This document shows positions 1 to 5,391 of a stretch of DNA of 7,468 nucleotides, piece after piece. Position 1 is the stretch's first letter. Each line of letters opens with the position of its first letter. The stretch spans positions 1 through 7,468 of the forward strand of contig CALLKF010000051.1 of the NCBI GenBank assembly GCA_938008535.1. The letters are read 5' to 3'. Source of the DNA: an uncultured Saprospirales bacterium. Lineage in GTDB: Bacteria > Bacteroidota > Bacteroidia > Chitinophagales > JADIYW01. The translations under genes were made by a program, and so were the position numbers. The notes below the pieces were generated by a model that worked only from the letters and a program-made list of their open reading frames with translations, was not told the origin of the DNA and did not search any database.

Positions 1-325
1 CTGGCACAATTGCTTTTGTTTTTGATGTAATACTTTTTTCTAATAAACTAATATCTAAACACATGGTATTTGGCTCAACATCAATAAATATTATAGTTGC
101 GCCGAGTTTTGCAAATGCATTTACCGTTCCAACAAATGTATAACTTGGTACAATTACTTCATCACCAGGTTGAATGCCAATTGCCATGGCTGACAATTCT
201 AAAGCAGTAGTACATGAAGTTGTAAAATAAATGGGTGCATTTAATAACTGCTCAAAAAATGAAATTGTTTTTTGCTTTTCAAGTATAATAGAACTTACAT
301 TTTGTATAGAATCAGTTGGTTGCAT
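1..325 (-). CDS. wecE: WecE-like DegT/DnrJ/EryC1/StrS sugar aminotransferase, N-terminal part (runs off left edge)
   Basis: PLP-dependent aminotransferase of the DegT/DnrJ/EryC1/StrS family, which transaminates keto-sugar nucleotides. About 108 residues are visible. The diagnostic block starts near residue 34 with TTSCTTALEL and continues with GDEVIVPSYTFVGTVNAF and DVEPNTMCLD. This matches my recollection of E. coli WecE/RffA (PGDEVIMPSYTFVSTANAF, DVRPDTMNID), the dTDP-4-keto-6-deoxyglucose 4-transaminase. The PLP lysine and the C-terminal half lie outside the window. The ATG at 323-325 is the only good start, because an in-frame stop lies at 335-337; a TTG at 332-334 is the only alternative. 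The N-terminus is odd: about 33 residues precede the TTSC motif where WecE has about 50, and the usual opening strand and GDG-FT-type loop are missing or replaced. It lies 85 bases downstream of the GT-C gene on the same strand and may be cotranscribed with it. The family is secure; the exact substrate is inferred. Confidence 0.85.
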   Translation of the reverse strand, partial: MQPTDSIQNVSSIILEKQKTISFFEQLLNAPIYFTTSCTTALELSAMAIGIQPGDEVIVPSYTFVGTVNAFAKLGATIIFIDVEPNTMCLDISLLEKSITSKTKAIVP

Positions 326-391
326 TTTGTTCAATTAAAGCACTATATTTTCTCACAAAATACAATTTTTATGTCTTTTTTAGGTATTAAA

Positions 392-412
392 AATCAATTT
401 AATTAATTGATT
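392..412 (-). terminator. Weak hairpin at the stop codon of the 503-residue GT-C gene
   Basis: A perfect 8-bp inverted repeat (AATCAATT at 392-399 and AATTGATT at 405-412) with a 5-base loop overlaps the stop codon at 411-413. Read on the minus strand, the 3' arm ends in TT and runs into TTT, giving five T before an A. The stem has only two G:C pairs, so it would be a weak terminator and might allow read-through into the aminotransferase gene. It could also be chance in such AT-rich DNA. Confidence 0.3.
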
Positions 413-1922
413 ACTGCTTATTGAATTTATAGATAAGAAAATTGTTTACTTGCTGTTGAAATACGAATGAAGTATAGTATTCTTTTAGCAAATTCTTTGA
501 TTTGTAATTGTCTTCAATTAAAATGTATTCAACATTTCCATTTGTAAATTGTCTATCATATTTTTCTACAATATTATTACGAATAAATTTTGGATCAATT
601 TTTATATTTAATGCAATAGCACAGTATCGATCGTAATGCCAATCTGCACCATATATTATTTTGGATTCAGCATAAAATAAATAGTATTTCATGTCTGGAA
701 TAAACACTACATGATTGCCGATTATTTGTTTTATTTTTTTTGAAGTTGCTAGATTGTTGTAATAACTTTCTTTATAATTTATTTCTTTTTTCTCTTGTAA
801 ATAATAGTTATGAAATGCAAAGGTAAACTTGTAAAATGCATATTCATTAATTGAAAACAGTATAAAAATATAGACAATTGCCTTAGTTAAACTTCTATTG
901 AATTGCTTTTCATCAATATAGATGAAAGTATTGAGCAACATTATTATTACCGATTCATACGTGTAATTTAAACTCGAACCAGTGCGCAACATTAAAAGTG
1001 TAAAGATGAAAAAATAGAGTATGCTTAGTATTGATAAAGTGACTGTAATTTTGTTTTTGCTTTTAAAATTTAAAACTGAAAAGATTAATAAAGGCAATGC
1101 TTTTGCATAATGGCAACTTATCAAAAGTAGATTAATCGTTAAGTCGCCGTTGTATTGAATATTATAAACAAAAAGTTCTTTGAATAAATTAATTCCACTA
1201 AATAAATAGTAAATTGACATACAACCAACAATCGAAACTACCAGTAATATCGGTGAAATAATGTAAATTATCTTTCTTGTTTGTATAAAAAAAATGATAT
1301 ACAATAAGCAACCATACACTAAAACATCTTGCTTAAATAATATGCTAATAAACAATGACAAAAATGCTAAAATTGCATAACTATTTTTTTCTGTTTTAAA
1401 TAATTGAATACTGTTATACAGAAATAACATAAAAAAAAATACTTTAAATGCATCAGGTCTGCAAGCATAAAAATGCGCTGGAATAAATAAAATGAATAGT
1501 AAAAATAAACGTACTTTGTATTTAAAATGGACGATAAAAAGCTGTACTATTTTTAATAAAATAAAATAATTTACAAACAATAACAAGAATGCAATCGATC
1601 TTCCAATAATGTAAATTGTGCGTATATCATCAACTACATTTACCGAAAATAATTTAATGATTGCAGCCATCGAATAATAATACAATGGTGCGTGAACTAC
1701 CAATAAATATGGAAACTTTGCAACATTTGTATATAGACTTCCTTTCAAACAAATAAGTTGTATAAAATGCACTAATGCAAATTCAACACCTTCTAAATTT
1801 GTGCTATAACTAAACAAATAATATATACGAATGCCAACTAAAAATAAAGCTAATAATAAACAAATAACTTCAAATAATGTGCCTGCAGTTTTTTTAGATA
1901 ATATGTTGCGATAACTCTTCAA
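411..1922 (-). CDS. Multi-pass membrane glycosyltransferase, GT-C type (ArnT/PMT-like), copy 1
   Basis: Probable inner-membrane glycosyltransferase using a lipid-linked sugar donor, judged by architecture. The 503 residues form roughly 11-12 hydrophobic segments (about 15-35 through 345-362) followed by a soluble tail of about 130 residues. After the first helix the first outer loop carries acidic NLEGVE (42-47), then an aromatic/proline stretch HAPLYYY (77-83), as in many GT-C enzymes. Further motifs are YIIGRS (104-109), RPD (155-157), KQD (197-199) and GSSLNYTYES (315-324). The tail has IIYGADWHYDR (422-432) and NGNVEYIL (461-468). Every one of these recurs in the gene at 5392-6861, so the two are paralogs. 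The start is TTG at 1920-1922. The frame is open back to 1985 with no ATG, and the first internal ATG is at residue 85, beyond the conserved acidic loop. The PhyH gene is divergent. Acceptor, sugar and exact GT family are unknown. Confidence 0.8.
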   Translation of the reverse strand: MKSYRNILSKKTAGTLFEVICLLLALFLVGIRIYYLFSYSTNLEGVEFALVHFIQLICLKGSLYTNVAKFPYLLVVHAPLYYYSMAAIIKLFSVNVVDDIRTIYIIGRSIAFLLLFVNYFILLKIVQLFIVHFKYKVRLFLLFILFIPAHFYACRPDAFKVFFFMLFLYNSIQLFKTEKNSYAILAFLSLFISILFKQDVLVYGCLLYIIFFIQTRKIIYIISPILLVVSIVGCMSIYYLFSGINLFKELFVYNIQYNGDLTINLLLISCHYAKALPLLIFSVLNFKSKNKITVTLSILSILYFFIFTLLMLRTGSSLNYTYESVIIMLLNTFIYIDEKQFNRSLTKAIVYIFILFSINEYAFYKFTFAFHNYYLQEKKEINYKESYYNNLATSKKIKQIIGNHVVFIPDMKYYLFYAESKIIYGADWHYDRYCAIALNIKIDPKFIRNNIVEKYDRQFTNGNVEYILIEDNYKSKNLLKEYYTSFVFQQQVNNFLIYKFNKQ

Positions 1923-2104
1923 ATGACGTTTTCTAGAGAAATATAATATAGATAAAATTGCTTGTTTTGTTGGTGAATATAATAATTATAAACCAATGTC
2001 TTTAATTGAGATTCATTCGTATAATCGAACTAATTTTTAAAGAATTGGTAGAAAAGTAAAATTATGCTTATTTTTAGCTTCAATTTTCAAACAGATAAAA
2101 CTTC
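1923..2104. promoter_or_regulatory. Divergent intergenic region between GT-C copy 1 and the PhyH gene
   Basis: This 182-base gap must hold the promoters of two divergent genes. No perfect Bacteroidota promoter is visible. Toward the GT-C gene, TATATTTC (1945 down to 1938, minus strand) is one base off TAnnTTTG but has no TTG at a suitable distance. Toward the PhyH gene, TTG at 2045-2047 lies 21 bases before TATTTTTA (2069-2076), also one base off. An A-rich stretch rather than a Shine-Dalgarno site precedes the ATG at 2105. I see no ORF, RNA gene or strong repeat here. Confidence 0.35.
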
Positions 2105-2908
2105 ATGACGCCAGTTTTCACACATCATCAACTTGACGATAGCATAGATTTTTATAATACAAATGGTTTCGTTGCCATTAAAAGTACTTTAGATGCTGCT
2201 TATTTAGAGCAACTGAAATCTATTATGTTGGAATTAATTGATGTAGAAAAAAATGCTATTAACATAGAAAATTATAGAGATTACGGTTTTTTATTGTGTG
2301 CGCCACATTATGCTGATAAACATCCTGAAATTTTAGATGTGCTGAACAATGAAGAAATGCTACATTTTGTTGAACAAATTTTAGAAAAATGGTTCATTGT
2401 GTATTTGTATTCTAATAACTGTATTCCACCAAATGGCGGCAATACCAAAGCATATAAACCACATGTAGATACACCACGTTATATTCAAAATTATCATCAG
2501 TCTATGGTAGCGATGATAACCTTAGATGATTTCACGTTGGAAAATGGCGCCACTTGGGTTTTGCCTGCATCGCAAGTAATAAAAGAGAAACCAACTGATG
2601 ATTATTTTTATGCAAATGCACAGCGTGTAGTTGTTCCAAAAGGAACGATTTGTTTTTTTGATCCAAAAGTATGGCATGCTGCAGGCACCAATAATTCTTC
2701 GGCTTGGCGCTCTTGTTTACTGATTGTTTTTTGTAAACCTTGGATGAAACAACGCGTCGATATACCACGATTTATGTCGCATGTTGATACTGATAAATTG
2801 TCTGATAAAATAAAGCAATTACTTGGTTTTAAATCGCAACCACCAGCTTCATTTAGTGAGTTTTATGGTGATGAAAGCGAACGAACTTTTACACAACCTT
2901 TTGTGTAG
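2105..2908 (+). CDS. Phytanoyl-CoA dioxygenase (PhyH) family Fe(II)/2-oxoglutarate oxygenase
   Basis: Cytoplasmic, 267 residues, with no signal peptide or membrane segment. PhyH-family enzymes hydroxylate small substrates using Fe(II), O2 and 2-oxoglutarate. The N-terminal DFYNTNGFVAIKSTLD (15-30) is the usual family opening, in which a helix and turn lead into the double-stranded beta-helix. The iron ligands are visible as H120-x-D122 (in KPHVDTPRY) and distal H191 (in KVWHAAGTN). R202, eleven residues after H191, is placed to bind the 2-oxoglutarate carboxylate. ENGATWVLPASQ (146-157) is the typical strand-turn between them. All catalytic residues are present, so the enzyme is probably active. 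The ATG start fits the family N-terminus. It is divergent from GT-C copy 1 and convergent with the GNAT gene, 16 bases away. The family also includes enzymes of secondary and small-molecule metabolism, so the substrate cannot be read from the sequence; a role in modifying a glycan precursor is inferred only from the neighbours. Confidence 0.9.
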   Translation: MTPVFTHHQLDDSIDFYNTNGFVAIKSTLDAAYLEQLKSIMLELIDVEKNAINIENYRDYGFLLCAPHYADKHPEILDVLNNEEMLHFVEQILEKWFIVYLYSNNCIPPNGGNTKAYKPHVDTPRYIQNYHQSMVAMITLDDFTLENGATWVLPASQVIKEKPTDDYFYANAQRVVVPKGTICFFDPKVWHAAGTNNSSAWRSCLLIVFCKPWMKQRVDIPRFMSHVDTDKLSDKIKQLLGFKSQPPASFSEFYGDESERTFTQPFV

Positions 2909-2912
2909 TTTT
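2890..2912 (+). terminator. Hairpin terminator across the PhyH stop codon
   Basis: TACACAA (2890-2896) and TTGTGTA (2901-2907) form a perfect 7-bp stem with a CCTT loop, spanning the stop codon at 2906-2908. The stem is followed by a TTTT run (2909-2912) on the plus strand. It has the layout of an intrinsic terminator for the PhyH gene, but the stem is short and A/T-rich and the T-run has only four bases. Confidence 0.4.
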
Positions 2913-2924
2913 AGTTAATGAAAA

Positions 2925-3683
2925 TTATTTTTCCAATAAGTAAACCCAATCGTAACGAATGCATTTGCAACCGATTTTTTCCATCGTGCGCGCACTGTAT
3001 AAATTAGATAGGCGAGTAGATCCATCTAAATATGCGTAACCTCTTTCTGCGATATAAAATTTAATAAAATTGACGATTTTATACTGAATGCCTTTGTTGC
3101 GTTCGTCGCGTGCAACACCAACATAATATGAGTAAGTGCCATTGTCATCAACTCCATTATTGAAATAATCAGACACCACACAACCTACAATTTTTTGATC
3201 TTCGTTTCTATATAAATAGGCAACTTTATCTTTGTCCTTGCCTGTGTAATATTCTTTAAAATACTCAATAATTCCAGCTAATTGTTTCTCTTTAGAAAAT
3301 ATTTTTTGTATGGATTTTGGTGTATAATTTCCAAATGGAATATCATCATAAGTATCTAAAATAAATTGTCCAAGCAACTCTTTATTTTCATCGTTTACTT
3401 TTTCCTTAATTAAATCGCTGTGCGCATTTTCAAATGGCGTCACTCGCAAATCTTCACTTCTATAAACACGCAAAATTTCGAGCAAATGTGCTTTAGGTGT
3501 TAGCGCAAATAATTCATCTAATTGTGCTGCCAACGGATTTTTTATTTTTACTCGAATATACTTACATGCAGATTGATTCACTTCGTCTTTTAATGCTTTC
3601 CAATCCGTAAAATTCTCTTCAATATTTAATCTTCCAAATGGAACATCAAAAATTACACTTTCTTGTTTTGAATATTCTATCAT
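2925..3683 (-). CDS. WecD-like GNAT family N-acyltransferase
   Basis: Cytoplasmic acyl-CoA-dependent N-acyltransferase, 252 residues, in two parts. The N-terminal portion (about 1-75, with ESVIFDVPFGRLNI at 8-21) resembles the N-terminal subdomain of WecD, the dTDP-fucosamine acetyltransferase. The C-terminal GNAT domain (about 100-250) has a beta-4 strand ending in YYVGVARDE (186-194) and the acetyl-CoA loop ERNKGIQYKIV (194-204), a form of the R/Q-x-x-G-x-G/A motif. It ends with NLYSARTMEKIGCK (227-240), the helix and strand that normally close the fold. An aminotransferase resembling WecE lies in the same window, so the two could act in sequence on an amino-deoxy sugar nucleotide; that is inference. 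The ATG at 3681-3683 lies 14 bases from the divergent GT2 start and overlaps that gene's predicted promoter. No promoter of its own was recognised. GNAT membership is firm and the substrate is not; an unrelated small-molecule or protein acetyltransferase is the alternative. Confidence 0.8.
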   Translation of the reverse strand: MIEYSKQESVIFDVPFGRLNIEENFTDWKALKDEVNQSACKYIRVKIKNPLAAQLDELFALTPKAHLLEILRVYRSEDLRVTPFENAHSDLIKEKVNDENKELLGQFILDTYDDIPFGNYTPKSIQKIFSKEKQLAGIIEYFKEYYTGKDKDKVAYLYRNEDQKIVGCVVSDYFNNGVDDNGTYSYYVGVARDERNKGIQYKIVNFIKFYIAERGYAYLDGSTRLSNLYSARTMEKIGCKCIRYDWVYLLEK

Positions 3684-3690
3684 ATCTTTG
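3663..3690 (+). promoter_or_regulatory. Bacteroidota-type promoter for the plus-strand GT2 gene
   Basis: TTG at 3663-3665, a 17-base gap, then TATCTTTG at 3683-3690, a perfect match to TAnnTTTG. The spacing is at the short end of the accepted range. Transcription would begin about 5-7 bases downstream, so the ATG at 3698 would have almost no leader. The -7 element touches the first base of the divergent GNAT start codon, and the -33 element lies inside that gene's coding sequence. Confidence 0.5.
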
Positions 3691-3697
3691 CACGTTT

Positions 3698-4540
3698 ATG
3701 GAATTGTCTGTCGTTGTACCTGTTTATCGTTCTGCAAAAAATGCGGTTGTGCATTTGCCGTTAATTATTGAGACATTTCGGCACAAATATAGAAATTTTG
3801 AAGTACTATTTATTATTGATTATCATGATATGAATTCGGAAATGGATTCTTTTATTGAATTGTGTGAAAAATATAGCGAAACTAAGATACATGCTTTGAA
3901 TAAAAATTATGGTCAACATTTTGCTACTTTATGCGGTTATTATTTGGCACAAGGTGATTTTATTGCTTGCGTTGATGAAGACATGAGTGAATATATGCTC
4001 GAAATTTGCAAGACAGATGACTATAAAAATCAGGATGTTTTTTATTTCTATTATAATAAAAATGAAATGTATAATTCATCAGTTCGCAAGTTTTTTAGCG
4101 TTTTATATAAATACTTAATTGGCAAAATTGTAAACTTAAAAAAACATTCTACGTTTAGAATTATTTCAAAAGAATTGCGTGATAAAATATTAATTGAAAA
4201 ACATTATTACTGGAATTTAGATGTAATGGCTTACGATAATACCAAAAAAATTGATGGCATCACTATTTTAAATTGCAACATCACCGACGATAATTCTAAC
4301 TATAATTATAAAAAATTATTGAAAATTGCTTTTGAAATTGCTTATGAAAACAATCCGATTTTCATGAATGTGTTGTTTTCGTTTTTACCAGCGGTTTTGT
4401 TTTTTTTAGTTACAAAAAATTGCATTACCACTATTTTATCTTACGTGTTACTTATTGTTTTTACTAGTGTTTTCTTTAAATTGATAAAGAAAAAAACAGC
4501 AACTACAACGGATAAAATTTTGGCAGCACTGAAAAAATAA
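3698..4540 (+). CDS. GT2 family glycosyltransferase with two C-terminal membrane helices (GtrB/ArnC-like)
   Basis: A 280-residue GT-A fold glycosyltransferase anchored at the cytoplasmic face of the inner membrane. The opening MELSVVVPVYRSAKNAV is the classical GT2 start. LNKNYGQHFATLCGYYLAQGDFI (68-89) corresponds to the NFGQ...GD block of polyprenyl-phosphate sugar transferases. The metal-binding DxD is DED (93-95), but the following residues (MSEYM) differ from the usual LQDPPE. The DDGS-type nucleotide site is replaced by IIDYHD (39-44), so the active site is somewhat divergent. Two hydrophobic segments at about 221-240 and 244-262 match the GtrB/ArnC layout, followed by a basic tail. The ATG at 3698 is preferred to an in-frame ATG at 3638, which would overlap the divergent GNAT gene and add 20 residues before the fold. 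The best guess is an enzyme making a polyprenyl-phosphate sugar; direct transfer to a lipid-linked glycan is possible. It converges on the other GT2 gene. Confidence 0.8.
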   Translation: MELSVVVPVYRSAKNAVVHLPLIIETFRHKYRNFEVLFIIDYHDMNSEMDSFIELCEKYSETKIHALNKNYGQHFATLCGYYLAQGDFIACVDEDMSEYMLEICKTDDYKNQDVFYFYYNKNEMYNSSVRKFFSVLYKYLIGKIVNLKKHSTFRIISKELRDKILIEKHYYWNLDVMAYDNTKKIDGITILNCNITDDNSNYNYKKLLKIAFEIAYENNPIFMNVLFSFLPAVLFFLVTKNCITTILSYVLLIVFTSVFFKLIKKKTATTTDKILAALKK

Positions 4541-4559
4541 TTTATGCTATTTCATAAAT
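4532..4559 (-). terminator. Hairpin plus T-run at the end of the minus-strand GT2 gene
   Basis: ATTTATG (4540-4546) and CATAAAT (4553-4559) form a perfect 7-bp stem with a 6-base loop holding the stop codon (4547-4549). On the minus strand the hairpin is followed by TA and then six T (4537 down to 4532). This fits an intrinsic terminator for the 4547-5269 gene, located inside the 3' end of the opposite GT2 gene. The stem has only one G:C pair, so strength is doubtful. Confidence 0.35.
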
Positions 4560-5269
4560 CGATAATAAAAAAGATTGTAAATAAATTCAAACACTGTAGA
4601 AACTCCAACAAAACTTGACCGTCGTTCATTTTTATAAAATACAGTTGATACTTCACAAATTTTCATTTTATGATTTAAAGCTTCAATCATAATTTCAGCA
4701 TCTGTAAACCAATCGTTAGAACGCAGTTGCATAAGCTGGTAAGCTTGTTTGGTAAAGATTTTTGGTTTTGAATTTATATCTTTTAAAGACCACGCTGATG
4801 CATATAAAATGTTGAATAAAATATTGTACGTTTTAGATAATATGATTCGTACGATACCATCATATCTGGTTGCTCTGTACGTTTTAACTAAGTCGTAATT
4901 GCCAGCTTTTATTAATTTATACACCAATGGAATGTCACTGCATGGCATTTGCGCGTCACCATCAATTACTGCAATATAATTGCCATTGGCAGCACTAAGA
5001 CCAGAACGCATGTCCCAACCCATTCCACCTTTTTTTTCTTCAACTAAAATTTTAATTTTATTATTTCTAGATGCAATTTCCTTAATAATTTGTGGTGTAT
5101 TGTCATTTGAATTTTTATCATAATTGGCTACTAATACAAGTTCATAATTAACAACTAAAGCATCCAACTCTTTCTCTAATTGTTGTACGAAACTTTCGAC
5201 AAAAGTTTCAGAATGATAGCACAAAAAAACTACCGATAATTCGATGTTTTTTAGTTGGTTTTCTTCCAT
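4547..5269 (-). CDS. GT2 family glycosyltransferase, soluble, DPM1-like
   Basis: A 240-residue GT-A glycosyltransferase. IELSVVFLCYHSETFVESF (9-27) is the first strand and helix. ANGNYIAVIDGDAQMPCSDI (94-113) carries the DxD metal site as DGD (103-105). DINSKPKIF (164-172) and SNDWFTDAEIMIEA (184-197) match the acceptor-side region of dolichol- or polyprenyl-phosphate sugar transferases, including the conserved acidic pair. NERRSSFVG (214-222) resembles the basic R-x-x-S-x-F loop of that group. The usual DDGSxDxT appears as NYDKNSNDNT (49-58), so the first acidic pair is altered. I see no clear C-terminal membrane helices; the protein would be soluble or peripheral. It starts at ATG 5267-5269, with an MEEN leader before the fold and a convincing promoter upstream. 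It is divergent from GT-C copy 2, which makes it a candidate donor-forming partner for that enzyme. Sugar and acceptor are not readable. Confidence 0.82.
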   Translation of the reverse strand: MEENQLKNIELSVVFLCYHSETFVESFVQQLEKELDALVVNYELVLVANYDKNSNDNTPQIIKEIASRNNKIKILVEEKKGGMGWDMRSGLSAANGNYIAVIDGDAQMPCSDIPLVYKLIKAGNYDLVKTYRATRYDGIVRIILSKTYNILFNILYASAWSLKDINSKPKIFTKQAYQLMQLRSNDWFTDAEIMIEALNHKMKICEVSTVFYKNERRSSFVGVSTVFEFIYNLFYYRFMK

Positions 5270-5282
5270 GAGTTAATTGTTT

Positions 5283-5313
5283 CGAATTTACATCTATTTA
5301 TTCATAGAACAAA
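5283..5313 (-). promoter_or_regulatory. Bacteroidota-type promoter for the minus-strand GT2 gene
   Basis: On the minus strand, TTTG (5313 down to 5310) is separated by exactly 19 bases from TAAATTCG (5290 down to 5283). The spacing equals the consensus, and the -7 element is one base off TAnnTTTG. The start codon at 5269 follows 13 bases after the -7 element, giving a very short leader. Confidence 0.5.
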
Positions 5314-5337
5314 AAAGAAGTATCTATAAAATTATTG

Positions 5338-5345
5338 TATTTTTG
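5338..5345 (+). promoter_or_regulatory. Possible -7 element for GT-C copy 2
   Basis: TATTTTTG is a perfect TAnnTTTG match, 46 bases before the TTG start at 5392. No TTG or TTTG lies 17-23 bases upstream, so only half of the promoter is supported. In DNA this rich in T-runs the match could be chance. Confidence 0.25.
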
Positions 5346-5391
5346 AATACTAATTTTTTAAGTATCCAAAACCTTTATTATTAATAAATCA

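Noticed and set aside
312..365. Protein-like stretch (KYSALIEQNATN) in another minus-strand frame just upstream of the aminotransferase, possibly a frameshifted N-terminus
   Set aside because: It is short, bounded by stops, and has none of the residues of the usual aminotransferase N-terminus, so it does not support a frameshift.
2532..2768. 78-codon open frame on the minus strand inside the PhyH gene
   Set aside because: It lies wholly within a gene whose catalytic motifs are intact. Its translation has no recognisable fold or composition of a real protein, so it is an antisense shadow.
3638..3697. Upstream ATG giving a 300-residue version of the plus-strand GT2
   Set aside because: It would overlap the divergent GNAT coding region by 46 bases and add 20 residues ahead of the normal GT2 start; the predicted promoter also lies downstream of it.
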